Shown here piece after piece: positions 38,289 through 45,908 of a stretch of DNA of 64,000 nucleotides. Under the pieces are notes generated by a model that was given only the letters and a program-made list of their open reading frames with translations, did no database searches and was not told the DNA's origin. Made by a program: the position numbers and the translations under genes. Numbering within the stretch: position 1 is the first letter of the stretch; every line of letters starts with the position of its first letter. The stretch comes from Zooshikella ganghwensis DSM 15267 (GTDB taxonomy: Bacteria; Pseudomonadota; Gammaproteobacteria; Pseudomonadales; Zooshikellaceae), in the NCBI RefSeq assembly GCF_000428585.1, contig NZ_AUAF01000015.1:1-64000 (forward strand). Direction: 5' to 3'.

Positions 38289-39138
38289 AGCCTCTTATCA
38301 ACAAGCTATTTATTGGCTTACATTAAGCCTCACGGTGTTAGCCAGTAGTTTAACGGTCTCCATTAGTGCACTAGCAGCAACGGCCACCTCAGAACAAGCA
38401 ACACAAGCTTTGACTGAAGCTAAACAACGTGGTTACGAAATTGCCAGACTTGCAGATATGCAGGACCTTGGTTATAGCGATATGCAAGTGAATGTGAAAA
38501 TGATACTGCTGGATGCCATGGGCCGGAGGGCAGAGCGATCATTAGCCGTCAGCACACTGGAAATGACTAAAGATGGTGATCGTAGCTTAACGCTGTTTCT
38601 TTCTCCTCGTGACCAAAAGGGAACAGCGCTACTCACTCATGCTCATCCTCAAGCCAGTGATGACCAATGGCTCTACTTGCCTGCATTACGCCGGGTAAAA
38701 CGCATTACTGCTCACGACCGTTCAGGGCCTTTTGTGGGGAGCGAGTTTGCCTATGAAGATATGATTCGTCAGGAGGTGGATGACTATAGCTATCGACTAC
38801 TAAAGAGCGCTCAAATTGAAGGCAAGCCAGCCTGGCTTTTGGAACGTACGCCAAAAGATGCTCATTCCGGTTACAGTAAACAGCATGTCTGGCTGGATAA
38901 ACAAGCCTACCGCATTTGGCGTATTGATTTTTATGATCGAAAACACTCGCTGCTGAAAACCCTTTTTTTTGAAGACTACCAGCAGTATGCCAATGCTTAC
39001 TGGCGCCCTCTGCGCAGCATCATGGAAAATCACCAAACAGGAAAAAAAACGATTCTAGAGTACAGTGGCTATCACTTTAAAAATGGTCTAACCACTACCC
39101 AATTCAGCCAGTACCAACTGCGTAATCAAACCCATTGA
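38272..39138 (+). CDS. LolA-like outer membrane lipoprotein-sorting family protein
   Basis: The start lies 17 bp inside the end of the transporter gene, with AAGGA upstream. The 288-residue protein has a signal peptide (cleavage after SALA, about residue 35). The mature part has the family hallmark QWLYLPALRRVKRITAHDRSGPFVGSEFAYEDM. Such proteins commonly sit in operons with MMPL pumps and resemble LolA/LolB, so a role as a periplasmic lipid shuttle is likely. Confidence 0.88.
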   Translation: MHLIRKASYQQAIYWLTLSLTVLASSLTVSISALAATATSEQATQALTEAKQRGYEIARLADMQDLGYSDMQVNVKMILLDAMGRRAERSLAVSTLEMTKDGDRSLTLFLSPRDQKGTALLTHAHPQASDDQWLYLPALRRVKRITAHDRSGPFVGSEFAYEDMIRQEVDDYSYRLLKSAQIEGKPAWLLERTPKDAHSGYSKQHVWLDKQAYRIWRIDFYDRKHSLLKTLFFEDYQQYANAYWRPLRSIMENHQTGKKTILEYSGYHFKNGLTTTQFSQYQLRNQTH

Positions 39139-39148
39139 GCATTATAAG

Positions 39149-40519
39149 ATGTTGAATCGCAGTATCGTCAGCACCCTGCTACTCCGTGTATTTTTAATAA
39201 TACTTTGTTCTGTAGCCTGCCTAACCTCAGAAGTATCTGCTTATGAGCAAAATACACTGTGGGATCCAGAGTTAGGTGTTGAGCTAAGCTATTTTCCCGA
39301 TACAGGTTATCCCGAACAGAAAAACTCAAATATCTCACTCCGCTGGCAGTTGGAAGCACAACATACCTTTACTGAGAGCACCAGCCCTCTCCGCCTTGAT
39401 CTTTTCGCACGTTATGATGCTGTGGATAAGAAGCGTACACATTGGGATATCCGAGAACTAAGCTGGGATTATCAACCTTCAAATATTTGGCAACCCTCAA
39501 ACCTTTGGCAACCTTCGAATCAGTCGCAGTCCGCAGACCAGTGGCTGCTCCGAGCTGGGGTGCTTCAACAGTTTTGGGGGGTGACTGAAAGCAGGCACCT
39601 GTTAGCGGTGTTAAATCAAACGGATTTAATTGAAAACATTGATGGTGAAGACAAGCTTGGCCAACCTATGCTGAATCTGGCTTACTTTTATACTACTGGG
39701 GCTATCAATGGTTATATGCTGCCAGGCTTTCGGGAAAGAACCTATCCTGGCCGAAAAGGCCGTTTACGTATGCCAGTTAAAATAGGTGATGCACGATATC
39801 AATCCGGCGCGGGTCAAAAACACATTGACTGGGCTTTGCGTTGGCAACATACCGTTGACCAGCTTGACCTTGCCCTCTTTCATTTTCATGGCACCAGCCG
39901 TGATCCCTGGTTTGCTTTGGAAACACCACAACCCACACTATCTTCGCTCTCTCACAATGACAAACATGCTTACTATTCGCCTGAGCTTCAACCCGTCTAC
40001 GATATTACCGACTTAACGGGGCTGGAGGTTCAATATCTCTGGCAAAACTGGGCATTCAAACTGGAGCTACTGAGTGACTCTGGCATTGGCCAATGGGATC
40101 GCAATACTGCTGTCACTACTGGCTTTGAGTACACTGCTGTGAATGCCTTTAATACCGGTATTGATATGGGGCTGTTAGTAGAATGGCTATTTGACGATAG
40201 AGGTAATGATGCTCCCATTGATCGGGTGCATGATGGCTGGTTCTTGGGTACCCGCTGGACCATGAATAACTTTGCCAGCACACAGGCTTTACTTGGGGTG
40301 ATTATTGATGAAAACAGCAAAAACTGGAGCCTGGAAGTTGAGCACAGGCTTGCTCCAAACATGCTACTTACCATAGAAAGCCGTTGGTTTTCTCACCAAC
40401 AACATATGCCACAAAGTGGCTGGGACTGGCTTAACACATTAAATCAGGATCCTAGTCACAAACTTTCATTTTTACAACAGGAGGACTATTTCAGAGCAGA
40501 AATTAGCTGGTATTTTTAA
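39149..40519 (+). CDS. Outer-membrane beta-barrel protein of the export system (DUF1302-like)
   Basis: The 456-residue protein has a signal peptide (about residues 1-31, ending SEVSA) and alternating aromatic/hydrophobic strands through to a final Phe (EISWYF), the usual signature of outer-membrane barrels. A small tandem repeat, QPSNIWQPSNLWQPSN, lies at about residues 109-125. Proteins of this kind accompany MMPL and LolA-like genes. It probably receives or handles the exported lipid at the outer membrane. It starts 10 bp after the previous gene. Confidence 0.75.
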   Translation: MLNRSIVSTLLLRVFLIILCSVACLTSEVSAYEQNTLWDPELGVELSYFPDTGYPEQKNSNISLRWQLEAQHTFTESTSPLRLDLFARYDAVDKKRTHWDIRELSWDYQPSNIWQPSNLWQPSNQSQSADQWLLRAGVLQQFWGVTESRHLLAVLNQTDLIENIDGEDKLGQPMLNLAYFYTTGAINGYMLPGFRERTYPGRKGRLRMPVKIGDARYQSGAGQKHIDWALRWQHTVDQLDLALFHFHGTSRDPWFALETPQPTLSSLSHNDKHAYYSPELQPVYDITDLTGLEVQYLWQNWAFKLELLSDSGIGQWDRNTAVTTGFEYTAVNAFNTGIDMGLLVEWLFDDRGNDAPIDRVHDGWFLGTRWTMNNFASTQALLGVIIDENSKNWSLEVEHRLAPNMLLTIESRWFSHQQHMPQSGWDWLNTLNQDPSHKLSFLQQEDYFRAEISWYF

Positions 40520-40554
40520 GCAGGGACTCAACCAGTTAATGGACAACAAGCATC

Positions 40555-41013
40555 ATGAAAGTAAATTTAGTGAAGCCCTGTGACGTAAAACTAGACATCA
40601 CCAAGCCAGGTCTCACCAAAGCAGATCTCACCCAAGAAAGTAAAGAAAGTGCAGTTAAACTTGGCAGAATAAACGCTGGAACAGTTAACAAACTAAAGGT
40701 AGGGCTGTCCGCTTATATTTCTGGGGCACTTCAACGCTTGATACTTGCTATCAGTTGCTGCCTGTTTGTAATGGTACTGGGTACGTTCTTGTTATTAGCC
40801 AAAGCAGCACAAAGCCAAGGGATCTGGATTGAGCTCACTCCAGATATTATGACAAACCTTGTAACCTACATGATCAAGTGTGCAACCGTTGGCTCATTGA
40901 TATGCATACTACCCATTAAACGAGGGATAATCTTTATCCCCCTATCTTTACTGGGCACCTTATTAGTTTTAATCAACTGGCATCAGCCTATTGCTAATGT
41001 ACTTGTATTTTAA
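40555..41013 (+). CDS. Small membrane protein at the end of the lipid island
   Basis: The 152-residue protein has a charged N-terminal part of 55 residues with short Lys-Pro repeats (KPCDVKLDITKPGLTKADLT), followed by three predicted TM helices (about 65-85, 100-120 and 125-145). No family is recognised. It follows the barrel gene by 35 bp, so it is probably the last gene of the operon and may be an accessory subunit of the exporter. Confidence 0.6.
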   Translation: MKVNLVKPCDVKLDITKPGLTKADLTQESKESAVKLGRINAGTVNKLKVGLSAYISGALQRLILAISCCLFVMVLGTFLLLAKAAQSQGIWIELTPDIMTNLVTYMIKCATVGSLICILPIKRGIIFIPLSLLGTLLVLINWHQPIANVLVF

Positions 41014-41030
41014 ACGAGTGAGGGTATTTA

Positions 41031-41465
41031 TCAGGCAGCTCTTGTATCTTGCGTAAGCGCATTTAACAGTGACTCAGACCAGCACTCATCTTTTGATGTA
41101 AGGTTAATTTCGCCATTGCGTCTAATTAGCATATCAGCATCAAAGTCATGAATTAGGACTGCATCTCCCTCAAAATGGTTAAGTATTTGCTTAATGAGAT
41201 ATACGGCGATAATGGCAGCTTCATCTAGCTTGTCCACTTTTGGATAAAAAATAATCTGGATATCAGGTAAAAAACCATAATCGTCCTTAATCATACTGGC
41301 CCATGAGTCTTCCTCACCCATGAATTCATCTTCACTTTTATGTTCTACTGCAAATGAAATAAGCTCCCTCTTATCTTGTGATAACTTCAAGTAATGTTCA
41401 TCAATCAGCTGGTTGATCGCTTCCTTTCCTGCTCCCTTAATAAAGAAATCAAAAGAAGGTGTCAT
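41031..41465 (-). CDS. Hypothetical protein, possibly SitI-like immunity fold
   Basis: This 144-residue acidic soluble protein converges on the lipid operon. Its middle (LPDIQIIFYPKVDKLDEAAIIAVYLIKQILNHFEGDAVLIHDFDADMLIRRNGEINLTS) follows the order seen in SitI3-type immunity proteins, where a helix leads into GDAVL and a final RR.G strand. The resemblance is by eye and weak. No toxin gene lies beside it. The function is unknown. Confidence 0.5.
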   Translation of the reverse strand: MTPSFDFFIKGAGKEAINQLIDEHYLKLSQDKRELISFAVEHKSEDEFMGEEDSWASMIKDDYGFLPDIQIIFYPKVDKLDEAAIIAVYLIKQILNHFEGDAVLIHDFDADMLIRRNGEINLTSKDECWSESLLNALTQDTRAA

Positions 41466-41956
41466 GGACTTCCCCCTTAGCTTACTTATTTGACTGAAGG
41501 ATTAATTAAAGCCTGTTAAGAATCACGTCTTTCAATACAAGTCAAAGCCAACAAATGATTCTTAAAAGCAACATTCGTGTCCAGCAATGAGCTGATAATA
41601 TTTTAAGCCACCTTACTCTTTAGAGACTGCTTTTTTTATAAAAGTTAAACCTTGATTCCCAAAAGCGCAAATTGGCACTCAATAAAACAGTATATTAATA
41701 ATCACTAATATCAAACTCAAGCAGGAAAAGTTTCAACACAAGGTCAGTAAGCATGATAAAACAAGGGTATATAGCAAATTTGTATATTAAGGGTCACCAG
41801 GCTAAGCATTTATAATTACTAATTTACTTGCTGTCACTCAGTTGGTATTTAGGTTATGTCAGTATTTTAAATAAAAGATGCGAAAAATGATGAGTATTTT
41901 GTCCTTCACTAGACAGTTCGGAGCAAACCCATAGCTTTATAATTTACAGTCTAGAC
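41466..41956. other. AT-rich intergenic region
   Basis: These 491 bp show no ORF with a start signal and no clear repeat or RNA motif. The upstream signals of the minus-strand gene ending at 41031 must lie at its left edge. Confidence 0.55.
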
Positions 41957-42496
41957 CTATTCACTAACTTTTAAATAAGCAGGAAGCACTTCATCAACTA
42001 ACCATACATTATTTGTCGTTTTAAAAAAGTCAAATCCATCTTTAACCATAGCCTGACTATCAATGCACAAAATAACAGGCTTACCATACCGGCTACCTAC
42101 AGCCTTAGCGACCGCTAGCGATTCAGTTAAATGCACATGATGTCGCTGTTGCTTCGTAATCCCTTTTTCCAAAATACTTTCTAAAAAACGAGAAGCGGTA
42201 CCATGGTACAAATGAGCAGGCGGTTCAGTTGGCGCTAAGTTTAAGTCTATAGTTATTGAGTGGCCTTGATTCGCTTTGATTTTAGTGCCTGTATCACTAA
42301 TACTAAAACGCTGCTTATCATTTGTCTCGACTACAATTTCTATAATCTCTCGACTCAATTTAATATCTGTTGTAAGTTCAATTAACTCGTCAATTGAAGC
42401 CCAACCTTGGTTATCTAGCCTAAGACCGATTGAGTCAGGCTTATGGCGTAATAAAAAACTCAAATATTTTGATATCTTTTTCAGCTGTTGATCCAT
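41957..42496 (-). CDS. kptA: RNA 2'-phosphotransferase (KptA/Tpt1 family)
   Basis: ATG 42496 gives 179 residues, the normal length for KptA; a longer ORF has an unusual leader. Motifs in order are KYLSFLLRHKPDSIGLRLDNQGWASIDEL, LYHGTASRFLESILEKGI, RHHVHLTES and VWLVDEVLPAYL. The Arg-His-Arg-type active-site residues of Tpt1 are recognisable (LLRHKP, HGT, HHVHL). The enzyme moves an internal 2'-phosphate from RNA to NAD. Its role in bacteria, which lack the tRNA splicing that needs it in yeast, is unclear. Confidence 0.92.
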   Translation of the reverse strand: MDQQLKKISKYLSFLLRHKPDSIGLRLDNQGWASIDELIELTTDIKLSREIIEIVVETNDKQRFSISDTGTKIKANQGHSITIDLNLAPTEPPAHLYHGTASRFLESILEKGITKQQRHHVHLTESLAVAKAVGSRYGKPVILCIDSQAMVKDGFDFFKTTNNVWLVDEVLPAYLKVSE

Positions 42497-42711
42497 AGGA
42501 AGCTCTTTTTTAAGGGACTCGTGATAAGTTTTGAACAAATGGCCTAATAACGTCATAAGAGTTACATATAGATACAAACATAAGCAATGCTTGTGATGAA
42601 CCTGTCAGTTGTTTTTTCACAAATACTGTTTGGCACGAATAGATAGTAATACTTCTCCAAATAAGGCAAAATCAAATTTAAAATACCACCCATGTTTAAA
42701 CAACCCATGTT

Positions 42712-43287
42712 ATGTTTAGCTCAGATAATATACAAAAGTTTTTAGCAAGCATGCGGCAACTTTTTAAGCTTCCAACAGCTCGTCGTATGCAGAGCAATCT
42801 AAAGTCAAAAGATGGTAAATATGACTTGAGTGAAGCTTCGGGCAAAACTAGTAGCCCTATACAGGATGAAATAGCACAGTGTCAGTCTAAGGCAGAAAGC
42901 CAACATGTGTCTTCTAAGCATAATGATCAAAAGACAAATCCAGACTTTATTCAGATTGAAGATGAGTTCATTATAAGGACGTTATGGGAAGTAAAGGCTG
43001 AAAAGTATGGTTTACACGGCTTGTTTCTCAACACATACCAGGCGTTAGAAGAGATGCTGCCAAATGTTGATAAATCAACTCCTATTTTTATCGACATACA
43101 GCTACCAAACAGCACAAAGGACGGGTTTGAGATTGCAAGTGCCTTGCACTGTCAAGGGTACACAGCACTGTATTTATCCACAGGCAGCCTTGCTTCGGAG
43201 ATTCAAGAGACACCTTGGATAAAAGAAACTGTTGGCAAGGACTTCCCTACTCATATCCTTGTAAAAAATACCAAGCCAACTACGTAA
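42712..43287 (+). CDS. Orphan receiver-like (REC) domain protein
   Basis: The 191-residue protein has a polar N-terminal third with no fold I recognise. From about residue 84 a receiver-like sequence follows: EDEFIIRTLWEVKAEKYGLHGLFLNTYQALEEMLPNVDKSTPIFIDIQLPNSTKDGFEIASALHCQGYTALYLSTGS. The Asp of FIDIQLPN is a candidate phosphoacceptor, and TG follows at the Ser/Thr position, but the late Lys is not clear. A hybrid histidine kinase lies 2.6 kb downstream and might phosphorylate it. Confidence 0.6.
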   Translation: MFSSDNIQKFLASMRQLFKLPTARRMQSNLKSKDGKYDLSEASGKTSSPIQDEIAQCQSKAESQHVSSKHNDQKTNPDFIQIEDEFIIRTLWEVKAEKYGLHGLFLNTYQALEEMLPNVDKSTPIFIDIQLPNSTKDGFEIASALHCQGYTALYLSTGSLASEIQETPWIKETVGKDFPTHILVKNTKPTT

Positions 43288-43301
43288 AAACCACCTAACA
43301 A

Positions 43302-43958
43302 TTATTGTACATCAATAACCGTATTACTTTTTTCTGCCTTCATTTTCATATATTCCTCTACTGATAATAAAGGCTGGTCTAATTTCTTATCAATAAATAA
43401 TATACCATTCAGGTGATCAATCTCATGCTGAAAAACCCTGGCTATGATGCCTGAAAGCGTCTCTTCTTGTGCTTCGCCTGTCTCATCAAGATAGCGAACT
43501 GTAATTTCTGATGGCCTTTCAACCAGCCCTACACCATCGGGAACAGATAAGCAGCCCTCATAGTCTTTACTTAATGTTTCACTTACCCAGGTCAACCTGG
43601 GATTAAAATACGCCTGTACTGGGTTATCAGGCTTATCTGTTCTAACGATAATGATGGCCTGTTGATTTATACCTATTTGGGGTGCCGCTATACCTATACC
43701 ACCAGACTCTTCCAAGATACGCTTCATTTTAACCACAAGGTCAGTGGGGATAGACTCTGGATGAATTGGCTGATTTACATTACGTAAAGTCTTATTTTGA
43801 GCAACTGATCTGGAGTGGGTAAACAGCTCAGGATGGTTAAACAAGGGTTTGCTGCTTTGACTCGCTTCATGACTGCTTTCACTACCATGCTTAATACATC
43901 CTTGACTCATAACACACAACCCTATTATCAGCATTCTTGCCAATTTACAGATAGACAT
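43302..43958 (-). CDS. Peptide deformylase with lipoprotein-like leader
   Basis: The C-terminal 170 or so residues contain all three deformylase motifs: GIGIAAPQIG, EGCLSVP and QHEIDHLNGILF, with the Cys and two His metal ligands and the catalytic Glu. The first 21 residues (MSICKLARMLIIGLCVMSQGC) look like a lipoprotein signal with Cys at the cleavage point. A Ser-rich linker follows. Normal deformylases are cytoplasmic and work on nascent chains, so export would be odd. A GTG at 43997 would add 13 residues. An insertion of a vestigial hydrophobic leader that is not a signal is the alternative. Confidence 0.85.
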   Translation of the reverse strand: MSICKLARMLIIGLCVMSQGCIKHGSESSHEASQSSKPLFNHPELFTHSRSVAQNKTLRNVNQPIHPESIPTDLVVKMKRILEESGGIGIAAPQIGINQQAIIIVRTDKPDNPVQAYFNPRLTWVSETLSKDYEGCLSVPDGVGLVERPSEITVRYLDETGEAQEETLSGIIARVFQHEIDHLNGILFIDKKLDQPLLSVEEYMKMKAEKSNTVIDVQ

Positions 43959-44381
43959 AGCAAAAGATTTTCTACGACAACTGACTTTAATTGACACAGT
44001 ATAAAAAACAAAATATAGTCGTGTAAAGTTTTTAGCTTCACTTTTATTACCTGGTATGCACGTCTACGTCTATTAGCAAATTGTTTTTAGCTAGTACATT
44101 ACTAGTGGCGTATGGCTACTTACAATAGTATTTATATCAATCCAAGATGACTGGTTTTCAGGGACACTATCAGATCATATGCTTAGGCTATATCCCTAGC
44201 AGCAAGTTAACAGGTAACTTTCAACAGCCCTTCCTTGAAAATCAATCTGTAAGGATACCTGCATCCCCAGGTAAACGAAATACACATAAATAAACCATTG
44301 CCCATAATTAGTGCCCCTCAGCTAAAGTACAGTAATAGCTAAAGCACACAACCTTGATGACCATTATATTTCTTTATAAAA
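43959..44381. other. Intergenic region with no recognised content
   Basis: A divergent gap of about 420 bp. It must hold the promoters of the deformylase and of the binding-protein/kinase operon. No repeat, RNA motif or ORF could be supported. Confidence 0.5.
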
Positions 44382-45908
44382 ATGAATATTGGACGATTCA
44401 TAATAATATGTTTGCTTGCCGTAAAAAGCTATGCCTCCACAAACTATTACCCTGAAGGCTCTACAAATACACAAGGTATGTACTCCCCCATGAAAATGGT
44501 TTTTTATCAGCTTCCCCAGTCTCTTAACCCAACTCACTGCTGGTTGGTCGAACATTTACTTATTGTTCAAGCAATTAGCCAATCGCTCATTCGTATTGAT
44601 GAGAAAGGTCGTTTTCAAGGTGACCTTGCAACAAGATGGCATATAGAAGATGGTAAAAAATATACCTTTTACCTGGATAAAAACGCAACCTTTCATGATG
44701 GAACACCTCTAACTGCCAAAGATGTCGCCCTGAGTATATCTCAACATTTTTACCCAAACACAAAGTCAATTGTAAAACGCTATCTAAAAGAAGCATTTGG
44801 CGATGCGCCACTATTTAATAATAACATCTTAAGCAACTTAAAAATAATCGATAAAAATACATTACAAGTTAACCTGGAAAACCCATTCCCGCCATTTTTA
44901 AAGGTTCTGGCGATGGGTAATTTTTCAGTGTACAAAACTGTAAATGACAAATTAGTGTTTTCAGGTCCAATGATTCCAGCCCCCTACACAGATAAAGAAA
45001 CAAATTTGAGTGGCTGGGAGCTAACCCACAGAGACAGCAAGGAAAAAAATAAAATTTTAGTATTACACAGTAGCAGTTTTCAGCAAACTTACTCTTTACT
45101 AAAAAGTAACAAAATTCAACTTATGCTAGGTTTTTCAGTGAGTGATGTTTTGGATGAAAACTTAAGTAATGGGCTAAGAATCAGTAAAATTAATAGTTTA
45201 GCTACGTCACACATGTATTACAATACGAAGCAAACTCTCTTTACAAACAAAGCATTTCGTGAAGATTTTGGGCGTTTTATTCAAGGTGAAGCTAAAAAAC
45301 ACAGTAATATGCTCACCAAGTTTAGCCCCTATTTTCTTCCAAAGGGTGTTCTTTCCTATAACTATTACAATTCTCACCAATATACTTCCATCGATAAAAC
45401 TCAACTGTTAAAAAAATGGGGTAGTCAGATTACAGGAAAACGTATCAAAATTGTATTAATGAAAAGAGCTTTTTCCAGTGAGTTTGTATCCTCTCTAAAA
45501 AATGAGCTTGAAAGCATAGGTTTAAGTATTGATTTGGTGTTATGTAACGACCAAGAGCTCATGCATTACCTTAAAAACCCAGATTACGATATTATCGGTG
45601 GTCGATTTATGGCAGGCTTCTCTGATCCAGAGGGCTTCTTAAACTCAATCTCTGAAGAGTCCCCCTTACGTTATGGTGTTTATAGCACTAAATGGATATC
45701 TGATGAAATCGATAGTAAAAGACCCTTCAACTCAAGCCAAGAGCGAACAGAAGCCTATGACTCTGTTATTTCAAAATATGAAGAAAGCTGGGGATCAATT
45801 CCTTTATTTAGGTTTTACGTACCTATTATTCATGCCAAGGATATAAAACTACCCAATAGTGAGTTCAGATTTGTTGCTGAAATCTGGAAAATATCACATG
45901 ACAAATAA
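44382..45908 (+). CDS. Extracellular solute-binding protein, family 5 (peptide type)
   Basis: The 508-residue protein has a signal peptide (residues 1 to about 19, ending SYAS) and the family 5 layout: VFYQLPQSLNPTHCW, LIRIDEKGRFQGDLATRWHIEDGKKYTFYLDKNATFHDGTPLTAKDVALSI, and a late YDIIGGRFMAGFSDPEGFLNSISEESP. No permease or ATPase genes are near. Its stop codon overlaps the start of a hybrid histidine kinase, so the two products probably act together, with this protein presenting a ligand to the kinase's periplasmic domain. Confidence 0.88.
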   Translation: MNIGRFIIICLLAVKSYASTNYYPEGSTNTQGMYSPMKMVFYQLPQSLNPTHCWLVEHLLIVQAISQSLIRIDEKGRFQGDLATRWHIEDGKKYTFYLDKNATFHDGTPLTAKDVALSISQHFYPNTKSIVKRYLKEAFGDAPLFNNNILSNLKIIDKNTLQVNLENPFPPFLKVLAMGNFSVYKTVNDKLVFSGPMIPAPYTDKETNLSGWELTHRDSKEKNKILVLHSSSFQQTYSLLKSNKIQLMLGFSVSDVLDENLSNGLRISKINSLATSHMYYNTKQTLFTNKAFREDFGRFIQGEAKKHSNMLTKFSPYFLPKGVLSYNYYNSHQYTSIDKTQLLKKWGSQITGKRIKIVLMKRAFSSEFVSSLKNELESIGLSIDLVLCNDQELMHYLKNPDYDIIGGRFMAGFSDPEGFLNSISEESPLRYGVYSTKWISDEIDSKRPFNSSQERTEAYDSVISKYEESWGSIPLFRFYVPIIHAKDIKLPNSEFRFVAEIWKISHDK

